DNA from: Nitrospinota bacterium
GTDB taxonomy: Bacteria > Nitrospinota_A > UBA7883
Reading direction: 5' to 3'
Assembly (NCBI GenBank): GCA_029879765.1
Contig: JAOUPQ010000003.1
Span: forward strand, 1-37,456
Length of the DNA: 37,456 nt
Shown: positions 17,899 to 27,661 of the stretch, one piece after another
Layout: each line of letters opens with the position of its first letter
How positions within the stretch are numbered: the first letter of the stretch is position 1
Notes under the pieces: model-generated
Databases searched by the model: none
Seen by the model: only the letters and a program-made list of their open reading frames with translations
What the model was told of the DNA's origin: nothing
Made by a program: the position numbers and the translations under genes

Positions 17899-19869
17899 CT
17901 ATCGAAAGCTCGAACCCGCCATTACTCTTGGGAACTGGGCGCGCAGTTCATCCAGCACCACTTCCGGGCAGCTTTCATACCTTTTGGAAAAATGGAAAGG
18001 CGCCAGGCGCTTCACCCCGGCGGCCAGGGCGATCTTTCCGCACGCCTGGGCGGTTAGATGTTTGGTGAGCTTTGCCTGGGACTGATCCTCCATGGTGAAC
18101 ACGGCTTCCAGGAACAGAAGGTCCGCTCCCTTCGCCAGCCGGATCAGCCGCTCCTGGTTCCGGGGAGTGTCCCCCAGGTCGGTGGCATAGGCCATCTTCC
18201 CCCCCGGGGCGCGCAGAACCAGGTCTTCGGCCAGCTCTCGCACACTTCTGGCCTGGGCGCCAGGGGGAGTGATCATGGCGTCCATTTCGCCGCGCAGTAT
18301 CCTGACCTTCAGCTCCCCCAGCCATTTGCCTGGCGAAAGGGACAACTCCAAAAGCTTGTCCTTGCGGATGTTCAAGGTTTCCGGCTGCTCGAAAGAATAT
18401 GCCATCACCGGGGTTTTATGGTCCAGCTCCGTGGCCCGGATGGTGAAAAGATCCTCCTCCAGGATAATCCCGTCGACAACCTGTCGCACCCCCAAAGGCT
18501 CCACAGTGTCCACTCCCGCCTGAACCCTGCTTGTAGTCATGGTTTCCCCCGCCAGTTCCGCCACCTCGAACACAGGCCCCCTCAGTCCTATCCTGTCCCA
18601 CAAGATCCCATCCACCATCCCCTTGATATGGGCGCACAGCCCCGGGGGGCCGTAGATCCGGCAGGCAGGCAGGATGCCTATGCGAGAGCGCAACAACCAA
18701 AGAAACCCGCCGATGTGGTCTATATGGGCATGGCTGATGAAGATATCGGTCAACTGGTGGGCTATCCTGCCGGGCAGCCGAGTGGCCTCTCCCAGGTCGA
18801 ACAGCAGGCTGCGGCGCTGGTCACGAAGGCGCAGGTGCAGCAAGGGGTCGCCGAACACTCCATTCAACAGCGCTACGCTGGCTTGTCCCACCCGGGTGGC
18901 GTAGGCCGGGCCGTGGCTTGTCGTTATTTCCGAGTCGGGATACATGTCCGGGGCCAGGCCGCGCCCCTCCCGGCGGGGGTCGCGCCGCGAGGTTTTTACA
19001 AGACCTCGTGAATCCCGACAGGCGTCCCGGACCAGCAGGCTGTGCCATTTGCTGTCCCCGGGGCGCATCATGGCCCGGATGACCCCATCTTTTGTGATCG
19101 AGATTATTTCCCCCATGGACACAGTGGCGCCACGGCTATCTATCAGCGCCGCCTGTCTGCCCGGCCATGCGTCTATGGCTTCCACGGGCGGAGGAGCCCC
19201 CACCAGAGGAACGGATCGGGTGTCTATATCCAGGGTCTGCGCTCCATCCATGTAGCGTTCCCATAACCTGGTTCTGGTGGTGTCTCGTTCCTTTGTGGAA
19301 AGGCTCCTTGCCTCGGCGGAGGGAGGAACCGTGAAGATTTCAACTCCTGTCGCGCCAAGCTCGGAAACCATGGCTGGAGCCGAATCTTTATCAGAAATAA
19401 CCACCACGGCTTCTGCTTTTGCTCCTCTTGCGATCCCCTCCAGAAGCTCCGCGCGCGCCATCCCCCGCATCACTCCCGGCATGTCGATGATCAGGAACGC
19501 GTCCCTTTCCACTTTCGCCGCCAGGGCCGTGGCAGCCAACACCAGGGGAAGACGGAACCTGGCCGCATTCAAGCTGCACAAGGCTGCGGAATGGACAAGC
19601 TCCCATGCGCCACCGCTCCATCGGCCCAGATTGGCAGCGCCGGGAGGACCGAAGGATGGGGAACCGGGATCGGCGGCCAGGATAAAGGTCTTGCCCTGGT
19701 TGGAGATAATGGAGGCCATGGCCGCGGCGAGGGTCGATTTTCCCGCGCCGGGCGGGCCGAAGACCATCACCCTGCGATGAAGTTTGAATGCAAGCCGCGG
19801 GATCCGCTCCAAATCAGGCCAAGTGTCGGCGCTATCCTCTCCGGTCCTGGGTGATGGCGTCGACGCCAT
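17899..19869 (-). CDS. fusion: N-terminal Clp1/Grc3-type P-loop polynucleotide kinase domain + C-terminal RNase Z-like metallo-beta-lactamase domain
   Basis: Walker A VMVFGPPGAGKSTL; Clp1-like ILAADPGSPSFGPPGAANL; FLIIDMPGVMRG; MBL motif FISHAHIDHIGGF; RNase Z-like YATDLGDTP, KHLTAQACGKIALAAGVKRLAPFHFSKRY. Start 19869 follows the mgtE stop; the ORF track start is 19902. Confidence 0.8.
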   Translation of the reverse strand: MASTPSPRTGEDSADTWPDLERIPRLAFKLHRRVMVFGPPGAGKSTLAAAMASIISNQGKTFILAADPGSPSFGPPGAANLGRWSGGAWELVHSAALCSLNAARFRLPLVLAATALAAKVERDAFLIIDMPGVMRGMARAELLEGIARGAKAEAVVVISDKDSAPAMVSELGATGVEIFTVPPSAEARSLSTKERDTTRTRLWERYMDGAQTLDIDTRSVPLVGAPPPVEAIDAWPGRQAALIDSRGATVSMGEIISITKDGVIRAMMRPGDSKWHSLLVRDACRDSRGLVKTSRRDPRREGRGLAPDMYPDSEITTSHGPAYATRVGQASVALLNGVFGDPLLHLRLRDQRRSLLFDLGEATRLPGRIAHQLTDIFISHAHIDHIGGFLWLLRSRIGILPACRIYGPPGLCAHIKGMVDGILWDRIGLRGPVFEVAELAGETMTTSRVQAGVDTVEPLGVRQVVDGIILEEDLFTIRATELDHKTPVMAYSFEQPETLNIRKDKLLELSLSPGKWLGELKVRILRGEMDAMITPPGAQARSVRELAEDLVLRAPGGKMAYATDLGDTPRNQERLIRLAKGADLLFLEAVFTMEDQSQAKLTKHLTAQACGKIALAAGVKRLAPFHFSKRYESCPEVVLDELRAQFPRVMAGSSFR

Positions 19870-19870
19870 G

Positions 19871-21250
19871 TCAGTGGAGCAGGTGGATAAGCGCCGTGGC
19901 AAAAGTGAGGAATATGAACACGGCGGTGATATCGTTGAGCGCCAGGACGATCGGCCCCCCAGCGATGGCCGGGTCTACATCCAGCCATTTGAAAATGAGA
20001 GGTATTCCGGCGCCCATCAGCGCGGCCAGGTTTATTGCCAGAAAAACAGCCCCGCCCATGATCAATCCCATTTCCGCGGAAGACTGCCATGCCCAGGCCG
20101 CCACGCCGGAGATCAATCCGCAAACAATCCCGAGGATGAAGCCGACTTTGACTTCTTTGAAGATAAAAGCCCCCAGGGCGCCTGGATCTATCCTGCCCGT
20201 GGCGATGCCGCGAACCACCAGTGTGGAGCTTTGGCTTCCCACGTTGCCGCTCATTCCCATGACGATGGGGATGAAAGCGGCCAGCGCAATCGCCGCCTCC
20301 AGGGTTCCTTTGAACAGCAGGATCAGCGCGCCAGTGACGAATCCTCCCGCCAGACTGGCGGTGAGCCAAGGCAGCCGGTATCGGGCCATCTCCACCACGC
20401 TGGTGGCGGGGGAGAGAACCTCATCGCCAGCGCCCACCAGGGCCATGATATCCTCGTCCGCCTCTTCCACGAAAACATCCACGATATCGTCAATGAGGAT
20501 CCTGCCCAGCAGGACCATGTTTCTGTCCACCACCGCCAGGGAAATCAGATCGTATTTCTTGAAGAGGCTGGCCACGTTTTCCTGGTCGTCGTCGGCGTAG
20601 ACGTAAATGGGGGGATGCCCCTCGTCCACCATGTCGCCCACTTTTTTCATGCCGGGATTGAGCAAAAGCTCGATGATCGGGGCAACTCCCTTGAGCCGAC
20701 CCAGGTTGTCCACCACGAAAATGTTGTATACCTCCCGGTTTATGTCTGGGCGGGAGCGCAACAGGTCCAGGGTCTGGTCCAGGGTCATCTCCTCCCTGGC
20801 GGCGATAAGCTCGGTCTGCATGATTCCGCCGGCGGTTTCCGGCTCGAACTGCAGAAGCCGGGAGACTTGCGCGTCCACCTCCGCCGAAGTGGAGCCGAGC
20901 ACTTCCTCGGCCACCTCTTCTTCCATCTCCCCCAGCAGATCCGCGGCGTCATCGGTGTTCATCTCGCCGATCAGTTCGGCCAGTTCCTCGGGAGTGGAGT
21001 TGTCCAGGATAAGTTCGCGGGAGCTTTCGTCCAGCAGGGGGAGGATCTGGGAGCCCATTTCCACCCCCACGGCGGAGAACGCCTCCAGCATTCTGGATTC
21101 GTCCTCTATATGCTCTATGGCGGCGGCGATATCCGCCGGGTGATACATATCCTCCAGCGATTTGTCGGGCTGGCCTTGACCCAGGATCTCCTCCTGGATA
21201 GCCAGGTATTTTTCTTCTTCAGGTGTCATAATGTCACCACAATAGCCCAC
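19871..21250 (-). CDS. mgtE: magnesium transporter MgtE
   Basis: N domain plus CBS domains plus TM domain with RLPWLTASLAGGF and PIVMGMSGNVGSQSSTLVVRGIATG. Confidence 0.95.
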   Translation of the reverse strand: MGYCGDIMTPEEEKYLAIQEEILGQGQPDKSLEDMYHPADIAAAIEHIEDESRMLEAFSAVGVEMGSQILPLLDESSRELILDNSTPEELAELIGEMNTDDAADLLGEMEEEVAEEVLGSTSAEVDAQVSRLLQFEPETAGGIMQTELIAAREEMTLDQTLDLLRSRPDINREVYNIFVVDNLGRLKGVAPIIELLLNPGMKKVGDMVDEGHPPIYVYADDDQENVASLFKKYDLISLAVVDRNMVLLGRILIDDIVDVFVEEADEDIMALVGAGDEVLSPATSVVEMARYRLPWLTASLAGGFVTGALILLFKGTLEAAIALAAFIPIVMGMSGNVGSQSSTLVVRGIATGRIDPGALGAFIFKEVKVGFILGIVCGLISGVAAWAWQSSAEMGLIMGGAVFLAINLAALMGAGIPLIFKWLDVDPAIAGGPIVLALNDITAVFIFLTFATALIHLLH

Positions 21251-21283
21251 CAGAGGGGACGAATTATAAATGCAGATCCGATA

Positions 21284-22141
21284 TCACATCGGCCCGGAAG
21301 TCTCCTCTTCCGGATTGGGCGTCGGATCGTCAGCACCCTTGCGCCAAGACAGGAACCACTCCACAGGGCCGTGGAGCATATACGCCGCCGCCATGGCGAA
21401 AAGCATATGGTGCGGGAATAGCGCCACGATGAACAGGAAGAGCACTATCCATAGGAACAGATGGAAAGGGCGCCTCTTTTTGGTATCGATATATTTGAAG
21501 TTGCGATACGGGACGTTGCTCACCATCAGCAGCGCCAGGGTGTATACAGTGACCAGCATCACCATACCGGGGGCCTTTTCCATCTCCAGCGCGCCATTGG
21601 TCAGCAACACCGTGGCGGCCAGCAGCCACGCCGCGGCGGGGATAGGCATCCCCACGAAATGGTCTTTTCGAATGTCGGACTGCTGGATGTTGAACCGCGC
21701 CAGCCGCAAGGCCCCGCACAGGGCAAAGAGAAACGCAGCCATCCAGCCGAGCCTGCCGTAGGGCTGCAGAACCCAGTTGTACATCAGGATAGCCGGCGCC
21801 AGGCCGAAGGACATGAGGTCGGACAGCGAGTCGAACTCCACGCCGAAGTTCGATGTGGCCCCCATGGCCCTGGCTATCCGCCCATCGAGCCCGTCCAGGA
21901 TCATCGCCAGGATGATTGCCCACGCGGCCTTGTAATAGTCGCCATTGATGGAAGCCACCACCGTGTAGAATCCACAGAAGAACGCCGCAGAAGTGACCAG
22001 GCTTGGGACAATGAATACACCTTTGCGGAAGCGGTGCAGCCTGCCGCCGGGCTGCGCCTGTTCTTCCGGCGGCATCCCGTCCAGATCCATCTCCCCGTTC
22101 ATGTTTTCCTTCTGCTCGTCTTTCCGGTTTTCCATGGTCAT
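21284..22141 (-). CDS. pssA: CDP-diacylglycerol--serine O-phosphatidyltransferase
   Basis: CDP-alcohol phosphatidyltransferase motif DGLDGRIARAMGATSNFGVEFDSLSDLMSFG; start overlaps the psd stop (ATGA), so the longer ORF start at 22528 is rejected. Confidence 0.93.
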   Translation of the reverse strand: MTMENRKDEQKENMNGEMDLDGMPPEEQAQPGGRLHRFRKGVFIVPSLVTSAAFFCGFYTVVASINGDYYKAAWAIILAMILDGLDGRIARAMGATSNFGVEFDSLSDLMSFGLAPAILMYNWVLQPYGRLGWMAAFLFALCGALRLARFNIQQSDIRKDHFVGMPIPAAAWLLAATVLLTNGALEMEKAPGMVMLVTVYTLALLMVSNVPYRNFKYIDTKKRRPFHLFLWIVLFLFIVALFPHHMLFAMAAAYMLHGPVEWFLSWRKGADDPTPNPEEETSGPM

Positions 22142-22776
22142 GGCTTTTTTACAGGTATCCTGGCCATCACGGAGCTTCCTCCGGATACTTTGTCCCCCAT
22201 CTTGGAAATAAGCTCCACATTCCTGGGGAGGATAAGGTCCACCCTGGAGCCGAACCTGATGAGCCCGATATGCTCCCCTTTTGCCAGGGTCTGGCCCACG
22301 CTCACCCTGGTGACCACTCTTCTGGCCACCAGCCCGGCGATCTGTTTCACCCCCACCTTTCCAATGGCGGTGTCGAAGATCGTCAGGTTGTTTTCGTTGT
22401 CCTCGCTGGCCCTGTGGTCCCACGCCGCCAAAAAGCTGCCCTTGTGGTATTTCTTGTTGGCCACGGTCCCTGCGATGGGGGAGCGTTGCACATGGACATT
22501 GAAAATGGAGAGAAATATGGAGACGCACACCGCCCCATCGGGGAAGTCATCGTTCTGATATGAGGGATCTATCCGAATGACCTTCCCGTCGGCGGGGGCC
22601 ACGATCAGATCCTCATCCTCCGGGATGACCCGGCTGGGATCCCGGAAAAAGAAAAGGACAAACGCCACCAGCCCCACCAGCGCCCAGGCGGGCTTGGCCC
22701 ATCCAAAGAGGAAGAGGGCCAGCGCCGCGATGGTCAGCGGGATGACGAATAAAAGGCATTCTCGATCAAACGGCAT
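22138..22776 (-). CDS. psd: phosphatidylserine decarboxylase, short type
   Basis: PSRVIPEDEDLIVAPADGKVIRI; NVHVQRSPIAGTV; RFGSRVDLILP processing-site region. Confidence 0.92.
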   Translation of the reverse strand: MPFDRECLLFVIPLTIAALALFLFGWAKPAWALVGLVAFVLFFFRDPSRVIPEDEDLIVAPADGKVIRIDPSYQNDDFPDGAVCVSIFLSIFNVHVQRSPIAGTVANKKYHKGSFLAAWDHRASEDNENNLTIFDTAIGKVGVKQIAGLVARRVVTRVSVGQTLAKGEHIGLIRFGSRVDLILPRNVELISKMGDKVSGGSSVMARIPVKKP

Positions 22777-22780
22777 CGTC

Positions 22781-23812
<1,032 letters not shown>

Positions 23813-23846
23813 TTAATAAGGAACAGGGCCGGACGCGGTGTATGGC

Positions 23847-24335
23847 CTATCCCAGGGTCTTTTTCCCTCGGGACATGGCGATCTTGCCGCTGCGGGCGAT
23901 CTCGATTATCCCAAGAGGTTTTATCATTTCCACAAAAGCGCTCACTTTTTCCTCGGCGCCCGTGACTTCTATAGTGTACGTCTTGGGCGAAACATCCACC
24001 ACCTTGCCGCGGAAAATTTCCGTCATCCGCAAAATCTCGGCGCGGTTGTTAGGCTCGGAGTTCACCTTCACCAGGACGATTCCCCTTTCGATGAAATCCT
24101 CCTCGGAAAAGTCGATCACCTTAATGACATCGATAAGCTTGTTGAGCTGTTTTGTGATCTGCTCGATGATGGCGTCGTCTCCCCGGGTGATGATGGTCAT
24201 CCGGGAGGTGGTCTGGTCCAGAGTGGGGGCCACGGAGAGCGACTCTATGTTAAACCCCCGGCCGGAGAAAAGGCCCGATACCCGGGACAGCACGCCGAAC
24301 TTGTTCTCCACCAGCACTGAAATGGTGTGTCTCAT
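23847..24335 (-). CDS. ilvN: acetolactate synthase small subunit
   Basis: ACT domain RHTISVLVENKFGVLSRVSGLFSGRGFNIESLSVAPT. Confidence 0.96.
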   Translation of the reverse strand: MRHTISVLVENKFGVLSRVSGLFSGRGFNIESLSVAPTLDQTTSRMTIITRGDDAIIEQITKQLNKLIDVIKVIDFSEEDFIERGIVLVKVNSEPNNRAEILRMTEIFRGKVVDVSPKTYTIEVTGAEEKVSAFVEMIKPLGIIEIARSGKIAMSRGKKTLG

Positions 24336-24344
24336 ACTCCCCCC

Positions 24345-26033
24345 TTACGCCAGTAGCATCTTGTTGATCGGGGATCCGGCCGGCACCATGGGGTACACGT
24401 TTTCCTCCCGATCCACCACAAAGTCAATAATCGTCGGCCTGCGGGCGGCGATGGCCCGCTCCAGGGCCGGGCCCACCTCTTCTGGCAAGGTGGCGCGGAT
24501 GCCCAAAGCGCCATACGCCTCGGCCAGCTTCACGAAATCCGGCTGGCTCTCCATGCAGGTATACGAATACCGGTTGCCGTGGAACAGCTGTTGCCACTGG
24601 CGCACCATTCCCAAAAATCCGTTGTTCAATATGGCGATAATCACCGGCAGGCGCTGCTGCACCGCGGTGCCCAATTCCTGGATATTCATCTGGATGGAAC
24701 CATCCCCGGCGATGTCGAAAACCACCTTGTCCGGAAACGCCGCCTGGGCGCCGATGGCCGCGGGAAAACCATAGCCCATGGTTCCCAGCCCGCCACTGGT
24801 CAGGAATGTGCGGGGGTTTTTCAGGGTCAGATACTGGGCCGCCCACATCTGGTTTTGCCCCACCTCGGTGGCGAAGATGGCGTCCCCGCCGGTCACCCGG
24901 TCGATCTCCTCGATGACGAACTGGGGCTTGATCACCTTCGTCTTTTTCACATACTCAAGCTTGTTGGCGTGTTTCCATTCGTCTATCTGGTCCAGCCACG
25001 GCTTGTGCTTGGTTTTCCAGTCCACTTTGCTCTCGGCGATAACCGCGTTGAGCTTCTTCATGGCGTCCTTCAGATCCCCCACCACAGGGATGTGGGCTGT
25101 GACGTTTTTCGATATGGCCGTGGGATCCACATCCACATGGGCCACTTTGGCGTTGGGGGCGAATTCGTCCAGCTTGCCGGTGACACGGTCGTCAAACCTG
25201 GCGCCCAGGGCCACGATAAGGTCTGTATGGGTCACCGCCATGTTGGCGCGGTAGGTGCCGTGCATCCCCAGCATCCCCAGGCACAGATCGTCCAGCGAGG
25301 GGAAGCTGCCCAGCCCCATGAGGGTCATGGTGACGGGGGCATGGATGGCCCGGGCAAGTTTTTTCAGTTCGGCGGCGGCGTTGGTCAGGATCATTCCGCC
25401 CCCCACATAAAGCACAGGGCGCTTTGCCTCTTCCAGCGCGGCGGCCAATCTGTCGATCTGGCGTTTATTGGCCACGGTGGTGGGGCGATAGCTGCGCATC
25501 TCCACTTTTTCCGGGTACTCGAACCTGGTCTTGGCCAAAAGCACATCCTTGGGCAGATCCACTAACACAGGGCCAGGCCTGCCGGTGGTGGCTATGTAGA
25601 AAGCCTCAGCGATGGTGTTGGCCAGATCCTTCACATCCCGCACCAGATAGCTGTGTTTGACGCAGGGGCGGGTGATGCCGACGATGTCCGCCTCCTGGAA
25701 GGCGTCGTTGCCGATAAGCCCGGTAGGGACCTGCCCCGTGAACACCACAATGGGGATGGAGTCCATATATGCGGTGGCGATGCCGGTGACGGTGTTGGTG
25801 GCGCCTGGGCCGGAGGTGACCAGGGCAACGCCCGGCTTTCCGCTGGCTCGGGCGAATCCGTCGGCCATATGCACCGCGCCCTGCTCGTGGCGCACCAGGA
25901 TATGGCGCAGCTTGGGTGTCTTGAACAGTTCGTCATAAATCGGCAGCACCACACCTCCGGGATAACCGAAGATCAGGTCCGCGCCCTGCTTTAGCAGAGA
26001 TTTAACAAAAATCTCAGCGCCTGTATGTTCCAT
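24345..26033 (-). CDS. ilvB: acetolactate synthase large subunit
   Basis: ThDP enzyme; [62 protein letters not shown]. Confidence 0.97.
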   Translation of the reverse strand: MEHTGAEIFVKSLLKQGADLIFGYPGGVVLPIYDELFKTPKLRHILVRHEQGAVHMADGFARASGKPGVALVTSGPGATNTVTGIATAYMDSIPIVVFTGQVPTGLIGNDAFQEADIVGITRPCVKHSYLVRDVKDLANTIAEAFYIATTGRPGPVLVDLPKDVLLAKTRFEYPEKVEMRSYRPTTVANKRQIDRLAAALEEAKRPVLYVGGGMILTNAAAELKKLARAIHAPVTMTLMGLGSFPSLDDLCLGMLGMHGTYRANMAVTHTDLIVALGARFDDRVTGKLDEFAPNAKVAHVDVDPTAISKNVTAHIPVVGDLKDAMKKLNAVIAESKVDWKTKHKPWLDQIDEWKHANKLEYVKKTKVIKPQFVIEEIDRVTGGDAIFATEVGQNQMWAAQYLTLKNPRTFLTSGGLGTMGYGFPAAIGAQAAFPDKVVFDIAGDGSIQMNIQELGTAVQQRLPVIIAILNNGFLGMVRQWQQLFHGNRYSYTCMESQPDFVKLAEAYGALGIRATLPEEVGPALERAIAARRPTIIDFVVDREENVYPMVPAGSPINKMLLA

Positions 26034-26071
26034 TTGTCGATATCGCCTGTTATTATGGCTAAACTATTGAT

Positions 26072-26099
26072 GATATAGTATGTGGTTTAACATAGTCAA
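26072..26099 (-). promoter_or_regulatory. candidate promoter for the ilvBNC directon
   Basis: On the minus strand: TTGACT, 16-nt spacer, TATATC, about 38 nt before the ilvB start. Confidence 0.35.
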
Positions 26100-26125
26100 T
26101 TACTCAAAAGCCGTTTGGGGCTCTG

Positions 26126-27301
26126 ATGGCCGAAAAACAGGAAAACATGTCCGGTGTCCTGCCGTCACAGGCGCTGATTGAATTAATCGGGGGGGGAGCG
26201 ATCACTGCCCCCGGCTCTTCCGGGGCGCAGATGGCCTCGCAGGTCCAGCCCGCCTCTGTGGATCTGCGTCTTGGCCCCACCGCATACCGTCTCCAGTCAA
26301 GCTTTCTGCCACAGTCGGACACGGTGGAGAGCAAAATGAGCGATCTGGTGATGTACGAGCTGGGTCTGGAGAAAGGCGCCATCCTGGAGCGGGGGGCCGT
26401 ATACCTCATCCCGCTGATGGAGGAGATGAGCCTGGGCGTCGGCGTCCGGGGAAAGACCAATCCCAAAAGCTCCACTGGCCGGTTGGATGTCTTCACCAGA
26501 GTAATCACCGACAATTGCTCCCGATTCGAGGAGATAGCCGCCGGGTATCATGGGAGGCTGTATCTGGAGGTGGTGCCACGCTCCTTCACCATAAAGGTAA
26601 AAGCGGGGCAAAAACTCAACCAGTTGCGACTATTCACCAATGGGGCGTCTGGGGGAGCCGACAGTGCGTTGACCGTAAAACCGGGGGTGGTGGAAGGGGA
26701 GTTGTCCTCCCTTTACCGGACAGAGGAACTGCTGATGGATCCGGAGGGCGTCTTTATCGCCCAGCCTGGTGTGCGCCTGGCGGACGATGGACTGCTTATG
26801 GGGGTGGATTTGACCTCGCAGAGCGGTGGGCCCATAGGATATAAAGCGAAGAAAAACAGTCATGTGATCGACCTGGAGAAGGTGGCCCACTATTGCGCCG
26901 ATGAATTCTGGGAGCCGATATACCCCCCCCGCAATGGCCGCCTTATCCTAGAACCGGAGGAGTTCTATATCTTCGCGTCGAAGGAGCGGATCCGGGTGCC
27001 GATGTCGTGCGCGGCGGAGATGGTGGAGTTTGACGCCGGTTCCGGCGAGTTGCGCACCCATTACGCCGGTTTTTTCGATCCCGGATTCGGCTATGGGCGC
27101 AATGGAGAGGTGGAAGGGACCAAGGCGGTGCTGGAAGTCCGGCCTCACGATGTGCCTTTTATTATAGAAGATGGGCAGATTCTGTTTAAAATGAAATATG
27201 AAAGGATGAGCCAGGCGCCGGAAATATGGTATGGAGCGGAAATCGGCTCCAACTATCACGATCAGGTGTTAAGATTGGCAAAACAATTCAAGCAAATGTA
27301 G
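26126..27301 (+). CDS. dcd: 2'-deoxycytidine 5'-triphosphate deaminase, long tandem-domain form
   Basis: QPASVDLRLGPTAYRL; GVRGKTNPKSSTGRLDVFTRVI; second-half THYAGFFDPGFGYG...GTKAVLEVRPHDVPFIIEDGQ. Confidence 0.85.
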   Translation: MAEKQENMSGVLPSQALIELIGGGAITAPGSSGAQMASQVQPASVDLRLGPTAYRLQSSFLPQSDTVESKMSDLVMYELGLEKGAILERGAVYLIPLMEEMSLGVGVRGKTNPKSSTGRLDVFTRVITDNCSRFEEIAAGYHGRLYLEVVPRSFTIKVKAGQKLNQLRLFTNGASGGADSALTVKPGVVEGELSSLYRTEELLMDPEGVFIAQPGVRLADDGLLMGVDLTSQSGGPIGYKAKKNSHVIDLEKVAHYCADEFWEPIYPPRNGRLILEPEEFYIFASKERIRVPMSCAAEMVEFDAGSGELRTHYAGFFDPGFGYGRNGEVEGTKAVLEVRPHDVPFIIEDGQILFKMKYERMSQAPEIWYGAEIGSNYHDQVLRLAKQFKQM

Positions 27302-27661
27302 GAGTATGGATATATTCACGGCAAAAAGTCGATAATTCGTCGATTATGAAAAACTGTGATAAAATAACTCATTATGATTGGCGCTGATATTAGCTTGGCC
27401 GTTCCGACTCAAACAGGTGTATAGCCATATGAGCTTGCATGATGTGACCTTTGGTTCTTTGCCTGTGGGCTGTATATTTTTCCGCTTCCTGGCGAATTCA
27501 ATTCCAATCTTCTGTTCATATTTACTCCCATCCCCCGCCACTGATTTGAAATGTAGGATCCCATCCACGGTTCATATCGGGGGGGAGGAGGCTTCATATA
27601 ATCTCGCAACATTAATCCCGGCGCATAATGTCGCCATGTCGACAAGAGGAGAAATACGACA

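Noticed and set aside
27310-27364. Flagellar sigma28 promoter upstream of the chemoreceptor, and a shared TGATAAAAT with 32655-32663
   Set aside because: No TAAA box at the required spacing, and it lies about 300 nt from the start codon; a short AT-rich match could be chance.
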